From a bacterium BMS3Abin11 (lineage in GTDB: Bacteria; Pseudomonadota; Gammaproteobacteria; BMS3Bbin11): a stretch of DNA of 64,000 bases. The DNA is taken from the NCBI GenBank assembly GCA_002897635.1, contig BDTD01000036.1, forward strand, positions 1 through 64,000. The letters are read 5' to 3'. Both the position numbers and the translations under genes were made by a program. Of the stretch, positions 46,677 through 55,769 are shown piece by piece (position 1 is the first letter of the stretch; the number at the start of each line of letters is the position of its first letter). The notes below the pieces were generated by a model, which worked only from the letters and a program-made list of their open reading frames with translations, was not told where the DNA came from and made no database searches.

Positions 46677-47216
46677 TCAGTATTCCAGGGTTTCTATCGC
46701 TAGGTTTGAATTGGTATAGATGCAGATGTCAGAGGCAATGACGAGGCTTTTCTTTACGATAGCTTTTGCATCCAGATCGGTATTTGCAGCTAGTGCCAGC
46801 GCTGCGGACTTTGCGAAGTCACCGCCGGAACCAATAGCCATGATACCCTGCTCGGGCTCAATGACATCGCCATTACCCGAGATGATTAACGAAGCATCTT
46901 TATCTGCCACGGCAAGCAATGCCTCAAGACGGCGTAACATACGGTCTGTGCGCCAGTCTTTTGCCAGCTCAACGGCTGAGCGTACAAGGTGCCCCTGATG
47001 TTTCTCGAGCTTGGCTTCAAAACGTTCAAACAAGGTAAAGGCATCTGCAGTACCCCCGGCAAAACCTGCAATCACCTGTTCTCTGTACAGACGTCGTACC
47101 TTCTTCGCATTTCCTTTCATGACAGTGTTGCCAAGTGAGACCTGGCCATCACCGCCTATAACGACAGTATTGCCCCGTCGTACTGAAAGAATAGTCGTAC
47201 CACGATATTGCTGCAT
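46677..47216 (-). CDS. hslV: HslV, peptidase subunit of the HslUV protease
   Basis: Threonine peptidase of the bacterial proteasome-like HslUV complex. The catalytic N-terminal threonine is in [20 protein letters not shown], to be exposed after removal of a six-residue propeptide. [20 protein letters not shown] and [20 protein letters not shown] follow as in the family. 179 residues, normal length. First gene of the hslVU operon. Confidence 0.97.
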   Translation of the reverse strand: MQQYRGTTILSVRRGNTVVIGGDGQVSLGNTVMKGNAKKVRRLYREQVIAGFAGGTADAFTLFERFEAKLEKHQGHLVRSAVELAKDWRTDRMLRRLEALLAVADKDASLIISGNGDVIEPEQGIMAIGSGGDFAKSAALALAANTDLDAKAIVKKSLVIASDICIYTNSNLAIETLEY

Positions 47217-47304
47217 GGGAGTTTCCGCTAAGCTGAAGTGGGTGATGGAACAGGCTTACTAATCCGAACATTGTTTAGCTAACATTCGGGCTAGTATATG
47301 GTGA

Positions 47305-47712
47305 TTACTTGACCACTTTCAAGCGAGGCTTTTCCTGTTTCTTTGTAACCTGCCTGGACACAGGGTTAATCTCATCATTATCACCATCAGGTTCCGGTGT
47401 GCCACCCTCTTCATGAAAGTAAATACCCTGACCGTTTTCCCGAGCATAAATTGCCAGCACAGCATTAACAGGCACCTCTATATTCATTGACTTACCGGAG
47501 AAACGAGCACTGAAAAGTATCCATTCATTGCCCAGTTTTAAACCCTGTACGGCAGAGAGACTGATGTTCAGAATTATCTGGCCATCATTGATAAATTGTG
47601 TGGGAACAACCACACCCTCTTCGAGGGCGTTAACCAGTAAATGAGGCGTCAGGTCGTTTTCGCAGGCCCATTCGCTGATTGCCCGAATCAGATACGGACG
47701 GGTGGTAGTCAT
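47305..47712 (-). CDS. sspB: ClpXP protease specificity-enhancing factor SspB
   Basis: Adaptor that delivers ssrA-tagged proteins to ClpXP. The N-terminal substrate-binding domain (RPYLIRAISEWACENDLTPH, LLVNALEEGVVVPTQFINDG, QIILNISLSAVQGLKLGNEW) is well conserved. A flexible linker leads to a basic C-terminal tail (QEKPRLKVVK) that matches the ClpX-docking XB motif. 135 residues, 18 bases downstream of sspA, the standard order. Confidence 0.95.
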   Translation of the reverse strand: MTTTRPYLIRAISEWACENDLTPHLLVNALEEGVVVPTQFINDGQIILNISLSAVQGLKLGNEWILFSARFSGKSMNIEVPVNAVLAIYARENGQGIYFHEEGGTPEPDGDNDEINPVSRQVTKKQEKPRLKVVK

Positions 47713-47730
47713 GGGTACCGGTCAGCCTGA

Positions 47731-48372
47731 TCAGGCTGACTTTTTCTGACGCAGACCCCGTTCGATTTCGCTCAGACTCTGCTGGAAAGCACGGCGACTG
47801 AACAGACGATGAGCGTATTCACTAACCGACTTTGCCTGTGGGGGCATCTCTACACCACAACTGGGTAAACGCCATAGTAGTGCTGCCATATAGCAGTCTA
47901 CAAGGCTGAAATCCTCACCAAGCAAATACGCCTGTACAGCAAAAACAGGAGAAAGGGCGGTTAGGCCATCGCGGATAGCCATGCGGGCTTCGGTAGCTTT
48001 TTTAACATCTTTACCTATACAAGTCGGTAACAGCCGAGTCCAGTCACGGTAGATACGCCTTACCATCAATCGTGCACGGGCACGACTGACAGGATCTACT
48101 GGCATCAGCGGAGGATGCGGCAGACGTTCGTCCAGGTATTCATTAATTAATGTGGAACTGTATAGCACCAGCTCTCTATCAATAAGGGTTGGTGTTTCAT
48201 TGTAAGGATTGAGGTCTGCCAGAACCTCTGATATTTCACTCGAATCCACATACTCAATTTTGCAATCAACGTCTTTTTCAAACAATACAATTCGAGAAGC
48301 ATGGCTGTAGGTGCAGTCATAACCTGAGTAGAGCGTCATGATAGGCTTTCTTGCTGGTGAAGACATGTTCAT
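47731..48372 (-). CDS. sspA: Stringent starvation protein A
   Basis: RNA-polymerase-associated protein with a glutathione S-transferase fold, involved in stationary-phase and stress responses. N-terminal thioredoxin-like part (KPIMTLYSGYDCTYSHASRI, then LADLNPYNETPTLIDRELVL) and C-terminal helical part with PPHPPLMPVDPV-type linker text (LPHPPLMPVDPVSRARARLM). 213 residues as expected. Located downstream of petC and upstream of sspB, as in many gammaproteobacteria. Confidence 0.94.
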   Translation of the reverse strand: MNMSSPARKPIMTLYSGYDCTYSHASRIVLFEKDVDCKIEYVDSSEISEVLADLNPYNETPTLIDRELVLYSSTLINEYLDERLPHPPLMPVDPVSRARARLMVRRIYRDWTRLLPTCIGKDVKKATEARMAIRDGLTALSPVFAVQAYLLGEDFSLVDCYMAALLWRLPSCGVEMPPQAKSVSEYAHRLFSRRAFQQSLSEIERGLRQKKSA

Positions 48373-48399
48373 ATTAATTTTTTTCCTGCGTAGTAGATC

Positions 48400-48416
48400 T
48401 AGGGAGCCTCTGATTA
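48400..48416. repeat. Solo MITE-end-like sequence
   Basis: TAGGGAGCCTCTGATTA resembles the terminal repeat of the 165-bp MITE-like element (AGGGAACCTCTGATTAAT). Only one end is present. Confidence 0.4.
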
Positions 48417-48447
48417 TGCTGTCGAAAGTATACCACCGAAAACACGG

Positions 48448-48468
48448 ACGGGGGCTTACCGCCCCCGT
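48448..48468 (-). terminator. Hairpin terminator of petC
   Basis: ACGGGGGC and GCCCCCGT form a perfect 8-bp stem with a five-base loop, 25 bases after the petC stop. The T-run is short (GTTTTCG), so it may be an attenuator between petC and sspA. Confidence 0.6.
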
Positions 48469-48492
48469 ACTGATATTCAGATGTTGGTAGAA

Positions 48493-49083
48493 TCAGTGAA
48501 CATCCTTCCAGTATTCCTTTTTCAACAGGTAGGCAAAGACCAGGAAAATTGCCAGAAAAATGAGAACATATACACCCAGCTTATATCTTATCAATTGCAC
48601 GGGTTCGCTCATGTAAACCAGAAAGTTGGTTAAATCACGAGCCACCGTGTCATACTCTTCTTCATTCAATGAACCCGGCTTGACCATTTCAAAACGCTCA
48701 AATATTTTCACGCCGTCCTCATTTTTCTTGAAAATAGCGTGACGAGCACCCTGCAGTTTGTACAAAACATGTGGCATGGCCACATTATCAAACAGAACGT
48801 TGTTCCAGCCTGATGGAGAACTGTCATCGAGATAGAAACTGCGTAGATAAGTATAAATCCATTCAGGACCACGTGAGCGTCCAACCAAAGACAAATCAGG
48901 TGGTACCGTGCCAAACCACTTCTTGGCATCCTCGGCCGACATGGTTGCAATCATCAATTCACCAATCCGATCAGTAGTAAACAACATGTTGTCTTTTACC
49001 ACCTTTTCGGGAATCTGAAGATCCTTTGCCATGCGGTTATAACGCATAAAAGCCGCACTGTGGCAAGACAGACAGTAATCAAC
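48493..49083 (-). pseudogene. petC: Cytochrome c1, 5'-truncated at an IS200-type element
   Basis: C-terminal ~196 residues of the cytochrome c1 subunit of the bc1 complex. It begins exactly at the haem motif (VDYCLSCHSAAFMRYNRM), continues with typical text (YTYLRSFYLDDSSPSGWNNV; LFDNVAMPHVLYKLQGA) and ends in the membrane anchor (LGVYVLIFLAIFLVFAYLLK). The signal peptide and the first ~35 residues before CxxCH are missing; the minus-strand DNA runs straight into the insertion element. Beyond the element there is no petC 5' part, no petB and no petA, which normally precede. An alternative GTG inside the element end would give an unexported protein, unable to take haem. Confidence 0.85.
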
Positions 49084-49680
49084 GACCACCCGCAGAGCGG
49101 GTGGTATGATGAAAGCCCCTGGAAGGGGCTATTGTTAAACTCCTATTAATCTTATTTGCTCCTGGCGTTTCTCTTCCTGTTCCTGATTCTTAATGTAGGT
49201 GCGAATCGTCTCTTCATCTAATCCCACTGTACTGACACAGTAGCCTCGGACCCAAAAATGCCTGCCTGTGAAGTTCCGCTTCACCTGCAAATATTCTCTG
49301 AATATCCGTATCGCCGATTTCCCTTTCAGAAACCCTATCGTATTGGCCACACTATACTTTGGTGGGATCATCAACAGCATATGCACATGATCACCCATCG
49401 CATGGCCTTCTACCAGTTCAATACCATTCTGACGACACAGATCTCGAAAAATACCTCCAATATCCTTTCTTAATACCCCATATATCGACTTCTTACGATA
49501 TTTAGGAACAAACACTACGTGATATCTGCAATAATGTTTAACGTGAGCTTGGCGCTGCCACTCTCTCATAATGGCCTCCTATAGAACTTGCCGGTTCAAT
49601 GAGAGGCCATTATCTTCTCTGCACGGCGCAACGGCAGAGCCTTTTCGTGTCTCACCGCCTGAGGCGGTGGTTTACCTAGA
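49084..49680 (-). mobile_element. IS200/IS605-type element without tnpB
   Basis: A single transposase gene flanked by subterminal hairpins: ACCACCCGC/GCGGGTGGT (49085-49105) and AGCCCC/GGGGCT (49114-49130) at one end, and CACCGCC/GGCGGTG (49653-49669) at the other. No terminal inverted repeats and no target duplication are expected for this family. The inner edge is fixed by the petC reading frame; the outer edge is approximate. Confidence 0.85.
49135..49569 (-). CDS. tnpA: IS200/IS605-family transposase TnpA
   Basis: A 144-residue HUH-type, single-strand DNA transposase (Y1). HVKHYCRYHVVFVPKYRKKS near the N-terminus is highly conserved; the HUH pair is in GDHVHMLLMIPP, and the catalytic tyrosine is in FWVRGYCVSTVGLDEETIRT or the following YIKNQEQ, the latter being the usual place. 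The protein is full length and all motifs are intact, so the element may still be mobile. Confidence 0.95.
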   Translation of the reverse strand: MREWQRQAHVKHYCRYHVVFVPKYRKKSIYGVLRKDIGGIFRDLCRQNGIELVEGHAMGDHVHMLLMIPPKYSVANTIGFLKGKSAIRIFREYLQVKRNFTGRHFWVRGYCVSTVGLDEETIRTYIKNQEQEEKRQEQIRLIGV

Positions 49681-49791
49681 TGTAATTAACGTACGTCAGG
49701 CGTCAGCGTATTATAACTCTTTAAGAGGTTGGGTTTCTTGATTTAATCCCTAAAATAAATATTTTTCTGTTGAAAGAGGTTAGGTACATCC

Positions 49792-50958
49792 ATGCAAGCA
49801 TTCGTCAAAACCATTGTGGTTACCCTGTTTGTGGCCGCTTTTTTTACTTACTTCTTCACCAACTTCAGCGTATTTACAACACAGGAAGACAGCAAGCAGC
49901 CTTTTTTTCAAATCGCTGAAGCAAAACCTCCAGCGGGTTCCGGCCCCGTTTCCTACTCATCAGCAGTCAAGGCCGCCTCTCCCGCTGTGGTAAACATCAA
50001 CACAGAAAAAGTTGTTACTGTTCGCAGTCACCCCTACTTCAATGATCCCGTGTTTAAACAAATGTTTGGTAATTTGATAGTCGACGGTTCTATAGCACGC
50101 AAGCGCATCGAAAACAGTCTGGGTTCTGGTGTGATTATCAATCCGGATGGCTATGTACTGACAAACAACCATGTCATACAGGGTGCCGACACTATCCAGG
50201 TCTCTCTAAAAGATGGTCGCAGCAGTACTGCAAAAGTAATCGGCACTGATCCGGAAACAGATATTGCCTTATTGAAGATCGATCTCGACAATCTGCCGGT
50301 AATTATTATTGGTGATTCTGAACAGCTGGAAATTGGTGATGTGGTACTGGCCATAGGCAACCCGTTTGGTGTCGGTCAGACAGTGACTATGGGCATAGTC
50401 AGCGCTACAGGACGCACCCGGCTTGGCATCAACACGTTCGAAAATTTTATCCAGACCGATGCCGCCATCAACCCCGGTAACTCCGGTGGTGCACTGGTCG
50501 ATGCATATGGCAAACTGATAGGAATCAATACCGCTATATTCTCGCGTAGCGGCGGATCACAGGGGATTGGCTTCGCCATCCCTAGCAAGATGGCCAAAAA
50601 TATCATGGAACAACTAATAAAATACGGTCACGCAGTACGTGGATGGCTGGGCTTCGAAGGTCATGCATTAACCCCAAGACTGGCAGAATCCCTGCAGTTA
50701 GAAACCACTGAAGGTATCATCATTACAGCAATCGTTCGTAACGGACCCGCCCATAAAGCTGGACTGGAGCCGGGCGACGTCATCGCCGGTATTGACGGTA
50801 AAAAAGTCAAAAGCGGCCAGGATGCACTGGCAGTTATTTCAGGCAAAAAACCCGGTGAAAAGGTAACCCTGATAATCAAAAGAAACGGCAGACGGTATAC
50901 TGTTACAGCAACAACCATTGCCAGACCACCACAGGCCATCAGCGAAGTAACACAATAA
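49792..50958 (+). CDS. degS: DegS/AlgW-type periplasmic serine protease with one PDZ domain
   Basis: Trypsin-like HtrA-family protease anchored by an N-terminal helix (VKTIVVTLFVAAFFTYFFTN) and facing the periplasm. In DegS/AlgW it senses misfolded outer-membrane proteins and starts RseA/MucA cleavage. Catalytic triad: His in GYVLTNNHVIQGAD, Asp in DPETDIALLKID, Ser in AINPGNSGGALVDAYG. A single PDZ domain follows (about 285-375; AHKAGLEPGDVIAGIDGKKV), which separates it from DegP. 388 residues. Next to petABC in many gammaproteobacteria, which makes the missing pet genes on its upstream side notable. Confidence 0.9.
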   Translation: MQAFVKTIVVTLFVAAFFTYFFTNFSVFTTQEDSKQPFFQIAEAKPPAGSGPVSYSSAVKAASPAVVNINTEKVVTVRSHPYFNDPVFKQMFGNLIVDGSIARKRIENSLGSGVIINPDGYVLTNNHVIQGADTIQVSLKDGRSSTAKVIGTDPETDIALLKIDLDNLPVIIIGDSEQLEIGDVVLAIGNPFGVGQTVTMGIVSATGRTRLGINTFENFIQTDAAINPGNSGGALVDAYGKLIGINTAIFSRSGGSQGIGFAIPSKMAKNIMEQLIKYGHAVRGWLGFEGHALTPRLAESLQLETTEGIIITAIVRNGPAHKAGLEPGDVIAGIDGKKVKSGQDALAVISGKKPGEKVTLIIKRNGRRYTVTATTIARPPQAISEVTQ

Positions 50959-50964
50959 ATACTT

Positions 50965-50982
50965 AAGGAACCTCTGATTAAT
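50965..50982. repeat. Solo MITE-end-like sequence
   Basis: AAGGAACCTCTGATTAAT, matching the terminal inverted repeat of the element at 51414-51579, directly after degS. Confidence 0.6.
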
Positions 50983-51071
50983 TATTATAACCGCAGACGA
51001 TCAGTAACCGTCTTACTTTCGGGATATGGTATTCTCACATTTTTTATTTCTAACAAAAAGGTAAACGACAC

Positions 51072-51416
51072 ATGTCTGAAAAAATAACCGACTCCGGTCT
51101 AAAATATGACGACATCACTGAAGGTGATGGCGATATTGCTACAGCAGGACAGATGGTCACCGTCCATTATACCGGCTGGCTAACAGACGGCAATAAATTC
51201 GATTCCAGCAAGGATCGGAACGACCCATTTAAATTCAAGCTCGGTGCCGGGAATGTCATACGTGGCTGGGATGAAGGCGTTGTCGGAATGAAAATAGGTG
51301 GTACACGCAAACTCACTATCCCGGCAAATCTTGGTTATGGCACACAGGGAGCCGGCGGCGTTATCCCACCGAATGCGACGCTGGTGTTTGAGGTAGAGTT
51401 ACTGGGGATAAACTAA
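51072..51416 (+). CDS. FKBP-type peptidyl-prolyl isomerase
   Basis: A 114-residue single-domain FKBP isomerase, probably cytoplasmic because no signal peptide is present. Active-site residues are all visible: [60 protein letters not shown] and [17 protein letters not shown]. The start at 51072 has AAAAAGG upstream. Its TAA stop lies at the outer edge of the following MITE-like element. Confidence 0.95.
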   Translation: MSEKITDSGLKYDDITEGDGDIATAGQMVTVHYTGWLTDGNKFDSSKDRNDPFKFKLGAGNVIRGWDEGVVGMKIGGTRKLTIPANLGYGTQGAGGVIPPNATLVFEVELLGIN

Positions 51417-51579
51417 GGAACCTCTGATCAATTCATGAACTCGTATCTTACGCCTAAAATATCCAGTTTTTTCGTTGCAAACCTTCGCAATAGATAGCTA
51501 TTACGTGTGATTTGCGCCTCAAACCTGAATATTTTAGATCGCAATCTACTTCGTCCAGAATTAATCAGAGGTTCCCTAA
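51414..51579. mobile_element. MITE-like element, copy A (~165 bp)
   Basis: Imperfect terminal inverted repeats (TAAGGAACCTCTGATCAATT and GAATTAATCAGAGGTTCCCT) bracket a non-coding core containing CTTCGCAATAGATAGCTATT and ACGTGTGAT. The second copy at 55575-55739 has the same length and core. Confidence 0.65.
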
Positions 51580-51623
51580 GATTTTTTAAATTCGGGTAGT
51601 ACAAAAGTGCCGGATTTAATTAT

Positions 51624-51672
51624 TGTAGGTACGAATTCATTCGGACAAAATCTGTGTGAATTCGCACCTACA
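51624..51672. repeat. Compound palindromic repeat (TGTAGGTGCGAAT family), copy 2
   Basis: TGTAGGTACGAATTCATTCG and GTGTGAATTCGCACCTACA face each other, as in the copies at 13415 and 60288. It lies between convergent FKBP and trpB2 genes. The rest of 51580-51744 shows nothing else but a short pyrimidine-rich heptamer run near 51721. Confidence 0.65.
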
Positions 51673-51744
51673 ACATTGCTTCAGCTTGATTTGAGATACA
51701 AGCGTCATTTCTGGTTTTGACAACCTTTCCTCTTTCCTCTGCCT

Positions 51745-53103
51745 TTAACCTGCCGCCACTTTCGGCAAATTATGCAACGCCCGTTCTATCTCAGCTTCGG
51801 GGTATTCATAATCCACCAGCTCGTTAGCAAAGTATTGGTCATACGAGGCCATATCAAAATGGCCATGACCTGACAGGTTAAAAAACAGCGTCTTTTCTTC
51901 CGCGCTCTCCTTACAACGCAGGGCTTCATCAATGACGGCTCTAATTGCGTGGTTTGATTCAGGAGCCGCCACTATGCCTTCAGAGCGAGCGAACGTCACA
52001 CCTGCTTCAAAAGTGGCGATCTGTGGCACGGCTACTGCCTCGATCAAACCTTCCTTATACATTTGAGACACCAGGGTGGAATCACCATGATAGCGCAGCC
52101 CACCCGCATGAATACTCGGTGGGATAAAATCATGACCCAATGTGTACTGTAACAGTAGCGGTGTCATGCCCAGGGTATCACCAAAGTCATAGGCATAGTG
52201 GCCACGTGTCAGTGTCGGGCAGGATGTCGGTTCGACAGCGACCAGCCGTATATTTTTACCTGCCGCATTATCAGCGAAGAACGGGAAGGCAACACCGCCG
52301 AAGTTCGATCCACCACCACATGGCGCAAAGACCATATCCGGGTATTCACCAATCTTTGCAAACTGCTTCTGCGCTTCCTGACCGATGACTGTCTGGTGAA
52401 GTAATACATGGTTGAGCACAGAACCCAATGCATAGTTGGTATCGTCACGGGATGCCGCTTCTTCTATCGCTTCTGATATGGCGATTCCCAATGAACCGGG
52501 TGAATCGGGATCACTGGCCAGTATACTGCGCCCGGCATTGGTAATATCCGTCGGGCTAGCGAATACGTCCGCTCCCCATGTCTGCATCATGGAACGACGA
52601 GAGGGTTTCTGATCATAGCTGACTTTGACCATGAAGACGCGTACATTGATACCGAACATCTGCCCTGCAAGTGCCAATGCGCATCCCCATTGGCCAGCCC
52701 CGGTCTCGGTGGTCAATTTGGTAATGCCTGCCTGCTTGTTATAATAGGCCTGTGCCACCGCTGTATTCGGCTTATGCGACCCTGCCGGACTGACACCTTC
52801 ATACTTGTAGAAAATCTTTGCCGGCGTACCGAGTGCCTTTTCCAGTCTGTGCGCCCTGTACAGAGGAGAAGGACGCCACAGCTGATAGATCTCCCGCACT
52901 TCTTCAGGAATTTCGATCCAGCGTTCTGCAGACACTTCTTGTTCAATCAATGCCATAGGGAACAGTGGGGCCAGTGCCTCCGGACCGATGGGCTGTCCAT
53001 CCGGCCCCAGCGGGGGTGCCGGTGGGTTCGGGAAATCACTCACGACGTTATACCAATGAGTAGGTATTTCTGACTCGTCAAGCATTACTTTAGTTTGTGT
53101 CAT
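51745..53103 (-). CDS. TrpB2-type tryptophan synthase beta chain
   Basis: PLP-dependent tryptophan synthase beta subunit of the TrpB2 group, which is about 450 residues and usually not paired with TrpA; it can make tryptophan from indole and serine, acting as an indole-salvage enzyme. The PLP lysine is in [20 protein letters not shown], the phosphate loop is [17 protein letters not shown], and the TrpB2-type N-terminal extension ([18 protein letters not shown]) is present. No trpA lies nearby, consistent with TrpB2. It is followed upstream, on the same strand, by ilvA with 41 bases between. Confidence 0.93.
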   Translation of the reverse strand: MTQTKVMLDESEIPTHWYNVVSDFPNPPAPPLGPDGQPIGPEALAPLFPMALIEQEVSAERWIEIPEEVREIYQLWRPSPLYRAHRLEKALGTPAKIFYKYEGVSPAGSHKPNTAVAQAYYNKQAGITKLTTETGAGQWGCALALAGQMFGINVRVFMVKVSYDQKPSRRSMMQTWGADVFASPTDITNAGRSILASDPDSPGSLGIAISEAIEEAASRDDTNYALGSVLNHVLLHQTVIGQEAQKQFAKIGEYPDMVFAPCGGGSNFGGVAFPFFADNAAGKNIRLVAVEPTSCPTLTRGHYAYDFGDTLGMTPLLLQYTLGHDFIPPSIHAGGLRYHGDSTLVSQMYKEGLIEAVAVPQIATFEAGVTFARSEGIVAAPESNHAIRAVIDEALRCKESAEEKTLFFNLSGHGHFDMASYDQYFANELVDYEYPEAEIERALHNLPKVAAG

Positions 53104-53144
53104 TGTTAACTCCCCTTATTGTGTTCTTTTTTATATTACCAATT

Positions 53145-54686
53145 TTACCCTAGAAATAATTTATAAGCTGGATTATCCGTCTCTTCAATATAAGAATATC
53201 CAAGCTCCTTAAGGAACAACTGAAATGCCTTTTTCTCTTTAGGCGGCACTTGCATACCAACTAAAACGCGACCAAAATCATCACCGTGATTGCGATAGTG
53301 GAACAAACTTATATTCCAGGTTTTGCCCATTTTACTTAGAAAACCCAACAGGGCACCAGGACGTTCCGGAAAACGGAAACGGAACAGCCGCTCATTATTG
53401 GCATGGCCAGCATGGCCACCGACAAGATGGCGCATGTGCATTTTCGCCATCTCATTATCGCTCATATCAATCGCCTCGTAGCCTTTGCTGTGTAACTTTT
53501 CCAATAGACCAACCAGCTCTTCGGGGTCCTGCACCTGCAAGCCAACGAAAACATGGGCCTTATCTGCACTGCTGTAACGGTAGTTAAATTCGGTGATCCC
53601 GCGCCTGCCGAGTACTGAACAGAAAGTTCGAAAACTACCCGGCCGCTCGGGAATAGTAACAGCAATAATTCCTTCTCGGCGCTCACCGATTTCTGCGCGC
53701 TCCGCAACATGACGCAGCCGGTCAAAATTCATATTGGCACCGGATGTCACTGCCACCAGATCAAGGCCCGTTAAATTATGCTCGGCAACATATTTTTTTA
53801 TCCCTGCGACAGCCAATGCACCGGCCGGTTCAGTGATTGATCGGGTGTCTTCAAAGATATCCTTGATGGCGGCGCAAATCTGATCTGTACTAACAGTGAT
53901 TACTTCATCAACAAAATCTCGTGCCAGTTTGAATGTTTCCCTGCCAACCTGCTTAACTGCCACACCGTCAGCAAATATCCCGACTTCTTTCAATCTCACA
54001 CGACGGCCCGCTTCCAGTGACTGCTTCATTGCATCCGCATCCTCCGGTTCCACACCTATGACCTTTATATCAGGGCATAGCATTTTGACGTAGACCGCTA
54101 TACCAGCAATCAACCCACCGCCACCCACAGGCACAAAGATCATATCGGGCAGTGATTTATGCTGCTTGAGGATTTCAAAACCGATGGTTCCCTGGCCTGC
54201 TATCACATACGGGTCATCATACGGGTGGATAAATACACCCCCTTTTTCCTTGCAATAGCGTATCGCTGCCTGGTAAGCGTCATCATAGCTGTCTCCGATC
54301 AGTTTTGTAGTGGCACCATAGCCACGAACCGCATTAACCTTAATCCTCGGGGTCGTATCTGGCATGAAAATGGTTGCCTTGATACCCAGTTTGCGCGCAG
54401 CTAGCGCAACCCCCTGGGCATGGTTTCCGGCTGAAGCCGCTACGACGCCACTTTTCATTTCTGCTTGCGTAAGATTTGCCATCTTGTTGTAGGCACCACG
54501 CAATTTAAACGAAAAAACTGCCTGCAAATCCTCGCGTTTTAAAAAAATCCGGTTCTGCAGACGCTCGCTGAGGGTCTTCGCAACTTCTAGTGGTGTTTCT
54601 TTCGCTACATCATATATCTGCGCGGTCAATATCCTACGCAGATATCTTTCCGGCACACTCATCCGTTTCTTTTGCTCACAATTCAT
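53145..54686 (-). CDS. ilvA: Biosynthetic threonine ammonia-lyase
   Basis: PLP enzyme that converts threonine to 2-oxobutanoate, the first step of isoleucine synthesis. PLP lysine in FSFKLRGAYNKM (about residue 60), glycine-rich loop VPVGGGGLIAGIAVYVKM, and two C-terminal ACT-like regulatory domains (about 335-420, IAVTIPERPGSFRTFCSVLG; about 425-513, FRFPERPGALLGFLSKMGK) that mediate isoleucine inhibition. 513 residues, normal for the long biosynthetic form. Divergent from rpiA. Confidence 0.95.
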   Translation of the reverse strand: MNCEQKKRMSVPERYLRRILTAQIYDVAKETPLEVAKTLSERLQNRIFLKREDLQAVFSFKLRGAYNKMANLTQAEMKSGVVAASAGNHAQGVALAARKLGIKATIFMPDTTPRIKVNAVRGYGATTKLIGDSYDDAYQAAIRYCKEKGGVFIHPYDDPYVIAGQGTIGFEILKQHKSLPDMIFVPVGGGGLIAGIAVYVKMLCPDIKVIGVEPEDADAMKQSLEAGRRVRLKEVGIFADGVAVKQVGRETFKLARDFVDEVITVSTDQICAAIKDIFEDTRSITEPAGALAVAGIKKYVAEHNLTGLDLVAVTSGANMNFDRLRHVAERAEIGERREGIIAVTIPERPGSFRTFCSVLGRRGITEFNYRYSSADKAHVFVGLQVQDPEELVGLLEKLHSKGYEAIDMSDNEMAKMHMRHLVGGHAGHANNERLFRFRFPERPGALLGFLSKMGKTWNISLFHYRNHGDDFGRVLVGMQVPPKEKKAFQLFLKELGYSYIEETDNPAYKLFLG

Positions 54687-54788
54687 AATTTTTCTTTTCC
54701 GCCTGCCCGCAACGAGTTATCCTAATCAGCTTTCAGTAGTTTAATAGAAGCGCCCATATGAATAGTATCAGAAATCAGGAGAACCTGA

Positions 54789-55448
54789 ATGTCTCAGGAT
54801 GAATTGAAAAAGGCTTCAGCTGAAGCCGCTCTGGAATATGTTAAATCCGGTATGATAGTTGGTGTCGGTACAGGATCTACAGCAAATTATTTTATTGATG
54901 GCCTGGCCAGAATTAAAGGCAAGCTGGACGGTACCGTCGCGAGCTCCGAAGCCTCAGCTGAGCGATTGCGTGGGCATGGCATACCCGTAATGGATTTGAA
55001 TAGTGCTGGCGAACTGCAGTTATATATAGATGGTGCAGATGAAACCACACGTTACCTGCATTTAATAAAAGGTGGTGGTGGCGCATTGACACGTGAAAAA
55101 ATTGTCGCGGCTGCAAGTGAAAAATTTGTCTGTATCGCCGATGATTCAAAATTGGTCGACGTACTGGGTAGTTTCCCGTTGCCTGTCGAAGTTATTCCAA
55201 TGGCACGTAGCTATGTCGCTCGTGAAATCGTTAAACTGGGTGGGCAGCCTGTATTACGAGAAGGTTTTACCACCGATAATGGCAATGTTATTCTCGATAT
55301 AAATAATATGAGCATCATCGACCCGGTAGACCTGGAAACAAAACTTGACCACATTACAGGAATAGTTACAAATGGTCTGTTCGCAAGGCGGGGGGCTGAT
55401 ATTCTTTTGATGGCCACGAGTAATGGTGTTGAAGTAATTGAAGCCTGA
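54789..55448 (+). CDS. rpiA: Ribose-5-phosphate isomerase A
   Basis: Pentose-phosphate enzyme that interconverts ribose 5-phosphate and ribulose 5-phosphate. 219 residues with the family motifs [60 protein letters not shown] and [27 protein letters not shown] precedes the start. Divergent partner of ilvA, an arrangement common in gammaproteobacteria. Confidence 0.96.
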   Translation: MSQDELKKASAEAALEYVKSGMIVGVGTGSTANYFIDGLARIKGKLDGTVASSEASAERLRGHGIPVMDLNSAGELQLYIDGADETTRYLHLIKGGGGALTREKIVAAASEKFVCIADDSKLVDVLGSFPLPVEVIPMARSYVAREIVKLGGQPVLREGFTTDNGNVILDINNMSIIDPVDLETKLDHITGIVTNGLFARRGADILLMATSNGVEVIEA

Positions 55449-55574
55449 AGGGTAATTACAAACACAATATTTTTAATAAAAATCCTTCCACCACAGAGGA
55501 CACAGGGAGAACAGGGGAAAGAAAAGATTTAGCCGGGAGCCTGTCGGACTTAGGTCCGACAAGCTTCTAATGAC

Positions 55575-55739
55575 TATAGGGCACTCTATTAATCCATGAA
55601 TATTCATCTTCCATCCCAAATCGTCCCTCTCTGCGTTAAGAATCTTCGCAATAGCTAGCTATTACGTGCGATCCTTGCCTTGATATGAACAATTTTGAAT
55701 GCAATCTGATCTATCCAGAATTAATAGAGGCGCCCTATA
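55575..55739. mobile_element. MITE-like element, copy B (165 bp)
   Basis: Terminal inverted repeats TATAGGGCACTCTATTAAT and ATTAATAGAGGCGCCCTATA. The core CTTCGCAATAGCTAGCTATT then ACGTGCGAT and the 3' segment TATCCAGAATTAAT match copy A. No reading frame. It fills most of the rpiA-trmB gap (55449-55769). Confidence 0.65.
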
Positions 55740-55769
55740 ATTTACGAATTTTTTTAAAACAACTACGCA

